Shown in pieces: positions 49,221-57,620 of a DNA stretch of 64,000 nucleotides. Source of the DNA: Lentisphaeria bacterium UBA4640 (GTDB lineage Bacteria; Verrucomicrobiota; Lentisphaeria; Victivallales; UBA1829); assembly GCA_002405835.1 (NCBI GenBank), contig DHMO01000002.1:12081-76080 (forward strand). Reading direction: 5' to 3'. How positions within the stretch are numbered: the first letter of the stretch is position 1; each line of letters begins with the position of its first letter. The notes below the pieces were generated by a model, which had not been told where the DNA came from, ran no database searches, and worked only from the letters and a program-made list of their open reading frames with translations. The position numbers were made by a program, and so were the translations under genes.

Positions 49221-50246
49221 TTATTCCTCCCGGGTTGTTTCCGGTGCGCGGGAATCCTGTTCGTATGCGCTGACGATCCGTTCGACGAGGGAATGACGCA
49301 TGACGTCTCCGCGGTCGAAGCGGCAGATGCTGATTCCGTCGATTTTCGAGAGAAGGCGGATCGCTTTGCCGAGTCCGCTTGCTTTCCGCGACGGCAGGTC
49401 TGTCTGTGACGGGTCGCCCGCCACCACGCACTGGGAGTTGAAGCCGAGACGCGTGAGGAACATGAGCATCTGGTCGTCGGTCGTGTTCTGCGCCTCGTCA
49501 AGGATGATGAAAGAGTTGTTGAGTGTGCGTCCGCGCATGAATGCCAGCGGGGCGAGTTCGATCATGCCGCGCTCGGTGAGTGTCGCGAGCTCCTGAGGCT
49601 CGATCATGTCGCGGAGCGCGTCGTGCAGCGGACGCAGATACGGGTTGATTTTGTCTTCGAGTTTGCCGGGGAGAAAGCCGAGGTTTTCGCCTGCTTCAAC
49701 CGCCGGACGCGCCAGAATGATGCGGTCGCGTTTGCCCGTCATGAGGGCGTTGACCGCCATTGCAACCGCCAGATAGGTCTTGCCGGTTCCGGCGGGACCG
49801 AGCGCGAACACGATATCGCTTTTGTTCATTGCTTCGACGTATGCGAGCTGGTTTCGTGTGCGCGGGACGATTTCCTGGCGTCTGCGGGAAATTTTGATTT
49901 TGGAAGCGAAGAAGTTCGAGAGTTCCGCCGGGCTTCCCGAGGAGTAGGATTTGAGCGCAAGGTCGAAATCCATCTGGCGGAGCGGTGCGCGGGTGTCCGC
50001 ATGAAGCCGGAAGAGATGTTCGAGGAACGCTTTGGCGCGCTTGCCTGCCTCCGGATCGTCCGATTCCACCTTGATCCATGTATCCCGGGTGATGACGGTG
50101 ACGCCGAAGGTCTCTTCGGTGTGCTTTACATTTGCGGAGATGTTTCCCGCAAAGACAGCATTGATCTCCGCTCCGGTTCCCTCGATGTAAGGAGAGGCTG
50201 CGGAGCGGGACGACAAAGGATCAAGAGCTTCTTCGCCGCTGTTCAT
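49221..50246 (-). CDS. phoH: PhoH-like ATPase
   Basis: The 341-residue protein has an N-terminal KH-like region and a PhoH domain with Walker A GPAGTGKT (residues 150-157), NLGFLPGKLEDKINPYLRPLHDAL, Walker B SFIILDEAQNTT and VVAGDPSQTDLP. PhoH/YbeZ proteins work with YbeY in RNA metabolism. It directly precedes the HD-domain gene with a 1-base gap. Confidence 0.94.
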   Translation of the reverse strand: MNSGEEALDPLSSRSAASPYIEGTGAEINAVFAGNISANVKHTEETFGVTVITRDTWIKVESDDPEAGKRAKAFLEHLFRLHADTRAPLRQMDFDLALKSYSSGSPAELSNFFASKIKISRRRQEIVPRTRNQLAYVEAMNKSDIVFALGPAGTGKTYLAVAMAVNALMTGKRDRIILARPAVEAGENLGFLPGKLEDKINPYLRPLHDALRDMIEPQELATLTERGMIELAPLAFMRGRTLNNSFIILDEAQNTTDDQMLMFLTRLGFNSQCVVAGDPSQTDLPSRKASGLGKAIRLLSKIDGISICRFDRGDVMRHSLVERIVSAYEQDSRAPETTREE

Positions 50247-50254
50247 GGAGCGTT

Positions 50255-50935
50255 TCAGTTCCCTTCCGGAGCGGCGGTTTTTTCCGGAGCCGCCGCAGGC
50301 TTTTCGGCCGCCGTTTTTTGCGCGGCGGGTTCCGCAACGGTCTTTTGCACTTTTGCGCGGATCAGCGGGACTGTGAGTTTCATGCCCGGTTTGAGCATGT
50401 TCGGATTGTCATTGAGCTGTTTCCGGTTGGCATCGAAGATGAAGCCCCAGAATTTGCCGTGTTTGTACTCTGCCGCCGCAATGGAGGAGAGAGTTTCGCC
50501 TTTTTTGACGATATGCTCGCGGGTCTCCCCGGTGAGTTCGAAATCACGCGGGAAGAATACCGGAGTGGATTTTTTTGCTTCGGGAGCCGGCTTTTCCGTC
50601 GGAGCGGGCTTTGCGGCCTGCCCGGCCTGCGCTGTTTGCGCGGGCGGAACCGGAGGCTCCTCAATGGAGGCGGGTTTCTCCGCCTCAGTTTTGGTGTCGA
50701 GAGTGGAAACGATTCCCGCATCTTCCGTATCTGCTGCGTTCGCGGGAGCGGCGGGAGCCTCTTCCTGGACGACGATTACGAGCTTCGGATCGGGCGCAGC
50801 CTGCGGGAGGGTGTCGCCTTTCCAGCCGTATTCCTGCTTGAGACGGGTTTCGACGGTTTCCTCTTTTGCGGAGTTGCACGCAGTGAATGCTGCGGCGAGC
50901 GAAAGAGCCGTAAATGCGAGAATCAGTTTCTTCAT
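50255..50935 (-). CDS. LysM-domain lipoprotein
   Basis: The 226-residue protein has a lipoprotein signal with AAAFTAC (Cys20). A long Ala/Pro/Glu/Lys-rich linker follows (about 50-140). One LysM domain (about 142-190; HIVKKGETLSSIAAAEYKHGKFWGFIFDANRKQL, NMLKPGMKLTVP) should bind peptidoglycan. A Lys/Ala/Pro-rich tail ends it. The ATG at 50935 has GAGGTTCG upstream. It lies between fabF and phoH; the three may be co-transcribed. Confidence 0.88.
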   Translation of the reverse strand: MKKLILAFTALSLAAAFTACNSAKEETVETRLKQEYGWKGDTLPQAAPDPKLVIVVQEEAPAAPANAADTEDAGIVSTLDTKTEAEKPASIEEPPVPPAQTAQAGQAAKPAPTEKPAPEAKKSTPVFFPRDFELTGETREHIVKKGETLSSIAAAEYKHGKFWGFIFDANRKQLNDNPNMLKPGMKLTVPLIRAKVQKTVAEPAAQKTAAEKPAAAPEKTAAPEGN

Positions 50936-50943
50936 ATCGAACC

Positions 50944-52197
50944 TCAGACTTTCTTGACGATGATCACGCCGTTGTGTCCGCCGAATCCAAGATTGGTGTT
51001 GACGGCGACATTGACCGTGCGTTCGCGCGCCGTGTTCGGGGTGCAGTCGAGATCGCACTCCGGATCCGGTGTCGTGTAGTTGATGGTCGGGGGGATGATG
51101 CCCGTCTGCATCGCCTTGAGACAGACGATGGTTTCGAGTCCGCCCGCAGCGCCGAGGGAGTGTCCCATGCAGCCTTTTGTACTGCTCATCGCGAGTTTGT
51201 GTGCGGCTTCGCCGAATGCTGTCTTGATTGCGGCCGTTTCAAACTTGTCGTTGAGCGAGGTGCTGGTGCCGTGGGCGTTGATGTAGTCGACCTGATCCGG
51301 ATTGAGTCCGGCGTTGTTGAGCGCCATGGTGAGAGCGCGTGCGCCGCCTTCTCCGCCGGGAGCGGGGGAGGTGATGTGATACGCGTCGCCCGTTGCGCCG
51401 TAGCCGACGATTTCGCCGTAGATTTTAGCACCGCGCGCTTTGGCGTGTTCGTATTCTTCGAGAATCAGGATTCCGGCGCCTTCCGCCATGACGAATCCGT
51501 CGCGGTCCTTGTCGAACGGACGGCTGGCGCGGGTCGGGTCGTCATTGCGCTGGCTGAGCGCCTTCATGGAGCAGAATCCGGCGAAACCGAGTCTGGAAAC
51601 GGATGCTTCCGCGCCGCCGGTAATCATCATATCTGCATCGCCGCGCTTGACCATCCAGTAGGATTCCCCGATGGAGTGGGTTGCGGTGGAGCAGGCGGAA
51701 ACGACTGCGTGGTTCGGTCCCTTCGCGCCGTAGCGGATGGAGAGGGAGCCGGAAGCCATGTCGATAATCATCATGGGGATGAGGAACGGACTGACGCGGT
51801 TCGGACCCTGCTGGAGCAGCTTCATGCACTGTTCTTCCATTGTGCGGATTCCGCCGATTCCGCTTCCGACGCAAACACCGATGCGGCTGGGATCGACAAC
51901 GGAACCGTCGCGGACGTCGATTCCGAGACCTGCGTCCTTCATGGCTTCATCGCCGGCGGCGATGGCGTAAATGCAGAAATCATCGAGACGCCGCGCCTCT
52001 TTTTCCGTCATGTACTGGGTGACGTCGAGGTCTTTGACTTCGCCTGCAATGCGTGTTTTGAAGTCAGCCGCGTCAAATTTTGTGATCGGACCGATGCCGC
52101 TTCTGCCGGCAACAAGCGATTCCCACATGGCGTCGACACTGTTTCCGACGCTGGAAATCGCACCAATCCCTGTTACAACAACTCGTCTGGAACTCAT
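50944..52197 (-). CDS. fabF: 3-oxoacyl-[acyl-carrier-protein] synthase II
   Basis: The enzyme condenses malonyl-ACP with acyl-ACP in fatty acid elongation. The 417 residues have the nucleophile block AVVSACSTATHSIGE (Cys169), the His of VDYINAHGTSTSLND and the His of KGCMGHSLGAAGGLE, giving a complete Cys-His-His site. AAGGAGGAC lies before the ATG. acpP is directly upstream, with a hairpin and T run in the 83-base gap. Confidence 0.96.
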   Translation of the reverse strand: MSSRRVVVTGIGAISSVGNSVDAMWESLVAGRSGIGPITKFDAADFKTRIAGEVKDLDVTQYMTEKEARRLDDFCIYAIAAGDEAMKDAGLGIDVRDGSVVDPSRIGVCVGSGIGGIRTMEEQCMKLLQQGPNRVSPFLIPMMIIDMASGSLSIRYGAKGPNHAVVSACSTATHSIGESYWMVKRGDADMMITGGAEASVSRLGFAGFCSMKALSQRNDDPTRASRPFDKDRDGFVMAEGAGILILEEYEHAKARGAKIYGEIVGYGATGDAYHITSPAPGGEGGARALTMALNNAGLNPDQVDYINAHGTSTSLNDKFETAAIKTAFGEAAHKLAMSSTKGCMGHSLGAAGGLETIVCLKAMQTGIIPPTINYTTPDPECDLDCTPNTARERTVNVAVNTNLGFGGHNGVIIVKKV

Positions 52198-52212
52198 TCA
52201 GTCCTCCTTTAA

Positions 52213-52255
52213 CAAAAAAAATGGGTCACAACCCTTTTCGAGTTGGATGACCCAT
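52213..52255 (-). terminator. Terminator or attenuator between acpP and fabF
   Basis: On the minus strand ATGGGTCA (52255-52248) and TGACCCAT (52228-52221), with an inner AAC/GTT pairing, form a hairpin followed by eight T bases (52220-52213). It would end most acpP transcripts while letting some continue into fabF, which would give the high ACP-to-enzyme ratio cells need. Confidence 0.75.
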
Positions 52256-52280
52256 CGTATACACTAAAGACTGATCAGCC

Positions 52281-52517
52281 TTAGTTCTGCTTGCTTTCAA
52301 CGTACTTGATGGCATCGCCAACCGTTGTCAGCTTCTCGGCATCCTCATCCGGAATCTCAGCGCCGAAGGCTTCTTCGAGAGCCATGACCAGTTCGACCTG
52401 ATCCAGAGAATCAGCACCGAGGTCTTCGATGAATTTTGCGTCAGCGGTGACCTGGTCTTCGTTCACTCCGAGCTGCTCGACCACGATCTTTTTGACTTTA
52501 TCTGCAATTTCCGACAT
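52281..52517 (-). CDS. acpP: Acyl carrier protein
   Basis: The 78-residue protein carries the 4'-phosphopantetheine site in [20 protein letters not shown] (Ser in DSLD). [18 protein letters not shown] and the end [16 protein letters not shown] are standard. AAAGGG precedes the ATG at 52517. Confidence 0.97.
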   Translation of the reverse strand: MSEIADKVKKIVVEQLGVNEDQVTADAKFIEDLGADSLDQVELVMALEEAFGAEIPDEDAEKLTTVGDAIKYVESKQN

Positions 52518-52588
52518 TTTAAGCCCTTTCTGATAAAAGTTCTGTTTCAAATTGCTGTTTCTAACTAAATTGCCGTCTTATTCTGCTT

Positions 52589-52616
52589 AATCTACACCGT
52601 ATCAGGGAAAAGTCAA
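52589..52616 (-). promoter_or_regulatory. Promoter for acpP-fabF
   Basis: On the minus strand TTGACT (52616-52611), 16 bases, TAGATT (52594-52589). Confidence 0.6.
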
Positions 52617-52663
52617 GCCGTTTTTAAAACTTTTTCTTGACCTTTCTCCTTTTTGAACTGGAA

Positions 52664-52686
52664 AAGCTGTTGAATATCAGCAGCTT
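52664..52686 (-). terminator. Possible weak terminator after thiF
   Basis: On the minus strand AAGCTG (52686-52681) and CAGCTT (52669-52664) form a 6-base stem over an 11-base loop, with only a short T run. It lies just after the thiF stop and before the acpP promoter. Confidence 0.35.
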
Positions 52687-52690
52687 CCCT

Positions 52691-53290
52691 TCAGATTTCC
52701 CTGCCGAGAATCAGCGCCAGCGCGGTGTTCGCCTCCTGTGCCGCCGCAATTCCCACACGCGCCGACTGCGGCGTCAGCTCTCCGCCGATTCCAGACGTCA
52801 GATCGCCGGCAAGGTAAAGGTTCGCGCCGACTTTTCGCACCTGCATGCTGTTGGAGCGTCCCCAGCCGGCAAGCCCGCTCGCCGCAACAACCGGACGTCC
52901 CAGCGGAAGCAGCTCGCGCACAAACAGCGTCTTTGAATCCGCCGCATCAAACGCTTCCAGGAACAAATCGCAGCCGTCGAAGATTTCGTGGATGTTCTCC
53001 GCCGTTACGCGGGTGTTGTGCAGTTCAAGTTTCACATCCGGGTTGATGCGCCGCAGATTCTCAGCCAGGGCGTCCACTTTCTGCATCCCGAGCTGGTCGC
53101 GGAAGAAAAACTGGCGGTTCAGGTTGCTTTCGCAGACAGTGTCGAAATCCGCGATGACGAACTGTTCAACGCCGGCGCGGACCAGGTGCGCGGCCGCATT
53201 CGAGCCGAGACCGCCCGCTCCGCCGATGCCGACCCGGACGCCGCGGAGCTTCTCGATTTCCTCCGGTTTCAGGTAAGTGTTGACGTTCAT
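52691..53290 (-). CDS. thiF: ThiF-family sulfur carrier adenylyltransferase
   Basis: These proteins adenylate the C-terminal Gly of a ThiS-type carrier. The short 199-residue form has the nucleotide-binding motif GVRVGIGGAGGLGSNAAAHLVRAG (residues about 18-41), DFDTVCESNLNRQFFFRDQLGMQK, and the acidic residues of the adenylation site. It lacks the zinc-binding Cys pairs of longer ThiF/MoeB proteins. The ATG shares a base with the thiS stop (TGATG). No thiG or other thiamine gene is near, so a different sulfur-transfer job is possible. Confidence 0.88.
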   Translation of the reverse strand: MNVNTYLKPEEIEKLRGVRVGIGGAGGLGSNAAAHLVRAGVEQFVIADFDTVCESNLNRQFFFRDQLGMQKVDALAENLRRINPDVKLELHNTRVTAENIHEIFDGCDLFLEAFDAADSKTLFVRELLPLGRPVVAASGLAGWGRSNSMQVRKVGANLYLAGDLTSGIGGELTPQSARVGIAAAQEANTALALILGREI

Positions 53291-53493
53291 CAGCCGCCTC
53301 CCACCATGGAGAATGCGTTCAGTGCGTCGCCGCTGTTCAGGACGGTTTTTGTCCACTCCTGCGGATTCGTGAGAATTTCTCCGTTCAGTTCCAGAATCAG
53401 ATGCGGGGACCGGATGTTTTTCTTTTCCAGAAACGCCGCAATGGTGGTTGCTTCCGCAACTTCTTCGTGTTTTCCGTTGAATTTAATGGTCAT
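53290..53493 (-). CDS. thiS: ThiS-like sulfur carrier protein
   Basis: The 67-residue ubiquitin-like protein has MTIKFNGKHEEV at the start and ends with NSGDALNAFSMVGGG. The final Gly-Gly is the site of adenylation and thiocarboxylate formation. The start overlaps the GDSL esterase stop (ATGA) and the stop overlaps thiF, so three proteins are made from tightly coupled frames. Confidence 0.9.
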   Translation of the reverse strand: MTIKFNGKHEEVAEATTIAAFLEKKNIRSPHLILELNGEILTNPQEWTKTVLNSGDALNAFSMVGGG

Positions 53494-54488
53494 AATTCCT
53501 CCATCAGCTGTTCGGCAAGACGCTCCGCAAGCTGTTCGATTCCGGCGTCGCGCGGGTGCACGTGGTCGGGTTCGTAAAGCGCGGGGTCATGATCAATGAG
53601 TTCGCTTCCGTTGATGATCCGCACATTCGGATCGCCGCATTCCGTTCCGAATTCCGCATAGACGTCGCGGAACTCCTGGAGCGTGTGATGCGCCGCGGGG
53701 GCCTTGAATTTGGTTGAAAGCCACATCGGCGAAAGAAAATCAACGGGTGTTTCCGGCTGGAATGCGCGGAAGTCGTGCAGAAACTTTTCGAGATTCGCGC
53801 GGAATTTTTCCGGCAGCATTCCTTCGCGCCAGTCGTTTGCGCCGATTGAGCAAACCAGCCGGTTCATCTTCAGCGTGCCGAGCACTTTTGCCGCGCCCGG
53901 GTTGAGCCCGATTCCCGCAATGCCCATGTTGACAACTTCCCAGTCGAGCAGTTCGCCGACCAGGTAAGGGAAGGTGCGGTCGATCCGCGATGCGCTGAAT
54001 CCGTGGACGATGGAGTCGCCGAAAAACACTGCGCGGTACGCCGGACGCGGCTTCGGCGCGGCGAATTCCGCTTCCGGATTCGTGTGGAGCGTGTGAATTT
54101 CCACAATGTCGCCATACGGAAGGACCAGCTCGTAGTCGTGCCACTCGCCGTCGGCGCGGATTTTGACGGTGACGGGTTCGTTTTTGCAGCCGTCGCGTTT
54201 GGAGCGTTCAAATGTGGTGCGCTCCCCCGCTTTGCCGTCGATGAGATAGACGCCTAGCCCGTTTTGCATCCGGTTCGGGTTGGTCCGCTCCTTGTAAAGC
54301 AGATCAACGACAATTTTCGAGGCGTTCGTGCGGAAGCGCATCCGCGCGCCGGGGGAGTCGAGATTGTACTTTTTTTCATTCGGAACAGTGCGGCTGAATC
54401 CGATGCGTCCGCCGTTGTCGATGCGGTTCTGATAATCGGAATAGGAGATCCGGGGATCCGCCGCCGGAATCGCAGTCAACCCGTCCAT
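53490..54488 (-). CDS. SGNH/GDSL-type esterase
   Basis: The 332-residue protein has an N-terminal beta-sandwich (residues about 30-130) and an SGNH domain: AVFFGDSIVHGFS (Ser in GDS), MGIAGIGLN, CSIGANDW and the His block YEPDHVHPRDAG. The acyl substrate is unknown; similar two-domain proteins include carbohydrate esterases. No signal peptide is seen. It lies 8 bases after an ABC-2 permease gene and overlaps thiS. Confidence 0.86.
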   Translation of the reverse strand: MDGLTAIPAADPRISYSDYQNRIDNGGRIGFSRTVPNEKKYNLDSPGARMRFRTNASKIVVDLLYKERTNPNRMQNGLGVYLIDGKAGERTTFERSKRDGCKNEPVTVKIRADGEWHDYELVLPYGDIVEIHTLHTNPEAEFAAPKPRPAYRAVFFGDSIVHGFSASRIDRTFPYLVGELLDWEVVNMGIAGIGLNPGAAKVLGTLKMNRLVCSIGANDWREGMLPEKFRANLEKFLHDFRAFQPETPVDFLSPMWLSTKFKAPAAHHTLQEFRDVYAEFGTECGDPNVRIINGSELIDHDPALYEPDHVHPRDAGIEQLAERLAEQLMEEL

Positions 54489-54496
54489 GCCGAACC

Positions 54497-55459
54497 TCAG
54501 TTGACGGCGTCTTTCGCAACTTCGCGGTCGTTGAACAGCGCCATAGCCCAGACGGTCCAGAATCCGCCGTAGATGATGCTGTAGACGAGCGCCCAGCCGA
54601 GATAGCGGAGGGGAATCTGCGTGTGCGCGGCGAGCGCGTCGGCCATCCAGAAATACTGCCAGTTCGGGAGAATCGCGGAGAAGAGATCGCCTGTGAATCC
54701 GCCGCCGAGCCAGTGTGTGGAAACGTATTTCGAGATCAGCCCGAGGAAGAAGAGAATGGAGCAGGACGTCAGGTTGGTGACGATTCCGCAGCGGGTTGCG
54801 AGTGCCGCCGAAATCGCGCCCATCAGCCAGACCGCGGGGAACAGCAGAGAGAGCGCAGTGATGAACTGCAGTGGCGGGATGAACCCTTCGTCGTCGGGCG
54901 CTCCCTGCACAAGATAGAGCAGAACCGCGTAAACGGGAAGCGCGGCTGCGGTCAGAAAGGTGATGGCGGAGGGGAATGAAATTCCTTTGAGATAATTCAG
55001 CACCGCCGCTGTCAGTGCACAGACGGCAAGCACCCCGTAGTAGAACGCCATTGCACCGAAGTCCAGACGGAACTGGTCTTTTGCGATCATCACTGCGACG
55101 AACGATGCGGCGATCATGGCGAATGTGAACACGGTCAGCGCCATGGTGACGCCGATGATTTTTGCGGTGATGAATGTGTAGCGCGGCACTGGTTTCGAGA
55201 GCAGAAGCAGAACCGTTCCGTTGCGCATTTCCCGCGTGATTGTGTGGCTGGAGCAGAGCGCGGCGACGATGAGCCCGAGCACCATGGTCGTCGCCATCGA
55301 ACTGTCAACGACCAGTTTCACCTGTTCTCGGAATACGAACATGGAGAACATTGGCAGAATGCAGATGAGGACGAGTCCGACGAGCAGGAGCAGAAAGAAG
55401 ATCGGCTCGCGCACGCATTCGCGGAAGGTGTTGAGTGTCAGGCGGTAAAAGATATTCAT
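54497..55459 (-). CDS. ABC-2 type transporter permease
   Basis: The 320-residue protein has about six to eight transmembrane segments (for example residues 18-42, 58-76, 105-130, 142-160). It has the ITREMRNGTVLLLLSKPVPRYTFITAKIIG block seen in ABC-2 permeases. No ATPase gene is nearby, so a partner must be encoded elsewhere. The start overlaps the upstream gene by four bases (ATGA). Confidence 0.85.
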   Translation of the reverse strand: MNIFYRLTLNTFRECVREPIFFLLLLVGLVLICILPMFSMFVFREQVKLVVDSSMATTMVLGLIVAALCSSHTITREMRNGTVLLLLSKPVPRYTFITAKIIGVTMALTVFTFAMIAASFVAVMIAKDQFRLDFGAMAFYYGVLAVCALTAAVLNYLKGISFPSAITFLTAAALPVYAVLLYLVQGAPDDEGFIPPLQFITALSLLFPAVWLMGAISAALATRCGIVTNLTSCSILFFLGLISKYVSTHWLGGGFTGDLFSAILPNWQYFWMADALAAHTQIPLRYLGWALVYSIIYGGFWTVWAMALFNDREVAKDAVN

Positions 55460-56031
55460 TTTTCCTCCGCGGGCGCTTTTGCTGCATCGGCTTCATCAAC
55501 CTCTGGGACTTCGTCTTCCGCATTGCGTTTTGCCTCGAAATTCTTTTTGATGCGGTCGGAGTTGAAGAGGTTTGCCGCGGAGACGGCGTTCACAAACCAG
55601 CTCTTGCTTGCAAAGTCGATGATTTCATACTTGCGGTCGATTGCCAGCCGGTAGTCGTTCGGGACGATTGTTTCATCTCCGATGATGACGATGCGTTTCG
55701 GGTTGAGCGCGGAGACGCAGGCGCTGAACTGGTCGGGGTCGAGCTTCGCCGGTGCCTTGCCGTCGGGAAGAATGAGGTAGATCGCCTGCTGTTCGGCGTT
55801 TACGGGCGGCAGAAGGAGAATCGGGTTGCGTGTCGCCTCCTGAATTGCCGTCGCAAGGTCGCGCGGACTCTGATAGTTGGCCGTGATGATGAGGTATTCG
55901 ATGACGCGTCCTTCGACCTGTTTCGGCCAGTCTCCGCCGTCCCATGCCGCGGCGTTCGCGGCGGCGGGAGCGACGACTCCGGCGGATATAAGCAAAGCGG
56001 TCATGAATTTTCCGATAAAGTTTCTGAACAT
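55456..56031 (-). CDS. Exported protein of unknown function linked to the ABC permease
   Basis: The 191-residue protein has a signal peptide (MFRNFIGKFMTALLISAGVVAPAAANAAA). Its soluble part contains VEGRVIEYLIITANYQSPRDLATAIQEATRN, NPKRIVIIGDETIVPNDYRLAIDRKYEIID and an acidic tail (AEDEVPEVDEADAAKAPAEEK). The alternating strand-helix pattern looks like a Rossmann-like or von Willebrand-like domain without clear motifs. I do not recognise it. The ATG at 56031 has CAGGAGATT upstream. The shared overlap suggests it works with the permease, perhaps as a periplasmic component. Confidence 0.7.
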   Translation of the reverse strand: MFRNFIGKFMTALLISAGVVAPAAANAAAWDGGDWPKQVEGRVIEYLIITANYQSPRDLATAIQEATRNPILLLPPVNAEQQAIYLILPDGKAPAKLDPDQFSACVSALNPKRIVIIGDETIVPNDYRLAIDRKYEIIDFASKSWFVNAVSAANLFNSDRIKKNFEAKRNAEDEVPEVDEADAAKAPAEEK

Positions 56032-56151
56032 ATCCGAATCTCCTGTTCGTTTTGAAATTTTCCGTACATCAGGTATTTTAACCATCAAATGAAGAAAATG
56101 CAAATGCGGAGCAGATTTTTTTCTGAAAGATTTTCCGGATTCCGCAAACCG

Positions 56152-57315
56152 TCAGGTCGATTTGCGGATGACGAAGAAGTAGCTGTAGAACAGAAACGCC
56201 AGAGTCGGGCCGACTCCGCCGATGAACGGCGGGACATATCCCTGTTTGCCGAGAACAAGGAAAATTTCCGTCATCATCTGGAAGACGACGATTGCGCCGA
56301 CTGCGGTCACAATGGAGAGAAATATGCCGGCGCGTTCGTTTTTCGCCGCCAGCGGAAGCCCGAGGAAGACGCAGAGAAAGCAGACCCACGGGAATGCGAG
56401 ACGGTAATAGAGAATGGTCTGATAGACGTTCCGGAGGGAATCCACCATGTTCGGATTGTCCTTCAGAATGCGCCAGATCGCAAGCGAGGAAAGTTCATCC
56501 GGCGGACGGATGGCGTTGCCGATGTTTTCGACTGTTTCGGGAATCTGATCCGTGGTGAATTTGAGTTCTTTGATGTGCTGTTCCGCGCCCGGGACATGGA
56601 GAATTTCGCTGTAGGGGGTGCGTTTGACTCCGCGGAAGACCCAGCCGGAGGGAGTGTATTCCGCCTCTTCCGCCTGCAGGTCCCACGCGATGTAGCGGCG
56701 GCCGTTTTCATCATTTTTATATTGTTTGAGAATGACGCTTTTCTGCAGTCCGCTTTTGTCGAAGTTGGTGAAGAGCCAGTCGCGGGTCTTGTCGGAACTG
56801 CGGTACTGGAGCATGCTGTACATGCGCTTTTCGTAGTTTTCCCTGCCGAGGGACTTGATGAGAACTTTCGCGTCCATGTCGCAGTCCGGGACGAGCTGTT
56901 CGTTGAACCAGAAATTGATGAATGTGACGCAGAGGGCTGCGATGTAGATTGCGCCGCCGCACCGGAGCATGGAGAGACCGGATGCGCGCATGGCGGTGAT
57001 TTCACGGGTCCGTCCGAGGTTCGCGATGCAGTACATGCAGGACAGGAGGACGGAGATCGGGAGAACGAAGCGGATGTTTCCCGGCATTTTGAGAATGAAA
57101 TATTTTGCGGCGAGGAAGAAGGTTGATTTGTGTTCCAGAAAGTCGGAGATGTCGTTGAAAACGTCGCCGATGAGGAAGAGGAGAGTGAACGTGAACGCAA
57201 GAACGGAGAAGGGAATCATGAATTCCCGGAGGACATAACAGTCGAGGATGGGGAGCCAGAAGAAAGTTCTGCCCCTGTTGACTGTTTTCAGAGATTTGCG
57301 TTCGTCGTTTGTCAT
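56152..57315 (-). CDS. lptG: LptF/LptG-family permease
   Basis: LptF and LptG extract lipopolysaccharide from the inner membrane with LptB. The 387-residue protein has the YjgP/YjgQ layout: three N-terminal transmembrane helices (VLREFMIPFSVLAFTFTLLFLIGDV; PISVLLSCMYCIANLGRTREITAMRASGLSMLRCG), a periplasmic beta-jellyroll (about 160-270) and three C-terminal helices. Which of F or G it is cannot be told from the sequence alone. I start at the ATG at 57315; an ATG at 57342 is only ten bases from the terminator of rpsU. Confidence 0.85.
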   Translation of the reverse strand: MTNDERKSLKTVNRGRTFFWLPILDCYVLREFMIPFSVLAFTFTLLFLIGDVFNDISDFLEHKSTFFLAAKYFILKMPGNIRFVLPISVLLSCMYCIANLGRTREITAMRASGLSMLRCGGAIYIAALCVTFINFWFNEQLVPDCDMDAKVLIKSLGRENYEKRMYSMLQYRSSDKTRDWLFTNFDKSGLQKSVILKQYKNDENGRRYIAWDLQAEEAEYTPSGWVFRGVKRTPYSEILHVPGAEQHIKELKFTTDQIPETVENIGNAIRPPDELSSLAIWRILKDNPNMVDSLRNVYQTILYYRLAFPWVCFLCVFLGLPLAAKNERAGIFLSIVTAVGAIVVFQMMTEIFLVLGKQGYVPPFIGGVGPTLAFLFYSYFFVIRKST

Positions 57316-57354
57316 TCCTGAATCTTTCGTTTCCGGGAGCATGTCCCGATTGAT

Positions 57355-57391
57355 AAAAAACAAGCCGCGAATGGGGAAATCCGTTCGCGGC
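57355..57391 (-). terminator. Rho-independent terminator after rpsU
   Basis: On the minus strand GCCGCGAA (57391-57384) pairs with TTCGCGGC (57371-57364), followed by TTGTTTTTT. It separates rpsU from the Lpt permease gene. Confidence 0.8.
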
Positions 57392-57408
57392 ATGGAAAAG
57401 CTGCCCAA

Positions 57409-57576
57409 TCAGCCTCTGCGGCGCTGGGTGCGGCGTTTCTTCTCGCTCGGCTTCTCGAAGTGTCTTCTGTTGCGAAGTTCCTTGAGGGTGCCTTCCTTGT
57501 CGAGTTTCTTTTTCAGTTTGCGGAGAGCGCGATCGATCGGCTCGCCTTTTTTCAGTCTGACTTCCGTTGCTTCCAT
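57409..57576 (-). CDS. rpsU: 30S ribosomal protein S21
   Basis: S21 helps 30S subunits start translation. The 55-residue protein reads [21 protein letters not shown], then [20 protein letters not shown], and ends in KRRTQRRRG, the standard S21 pattern with a basic tail. It lies 44 bases after the sigma factor gene, with GGGGGGTGAACACA upstream of the ATG, so the two form an operon like the rpsU-dnaG-rpoD unit of other bacteria but in the opposite order. Confidence 0.94.
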   Translation of the reverse strand: MEATEVRLKKGEPIDRALRKLKKKLDKEGTLKELRNRRHFEKPSEKKRRTQRRRG

Positions 57577-57620
57577 TGTGTTCACCCCCCTTCAGCGTTG
57601 TGAGTTGATATTGTTCATGA

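Noticed and set aside
46850..49501. A longer start at 49501 for the PgpH-like protein
   Set aside because: The extra 94 residues are an Arg/Ser-rich shadow of phoH, and GGGAGGAAT directly precedes the ATG at 49219.
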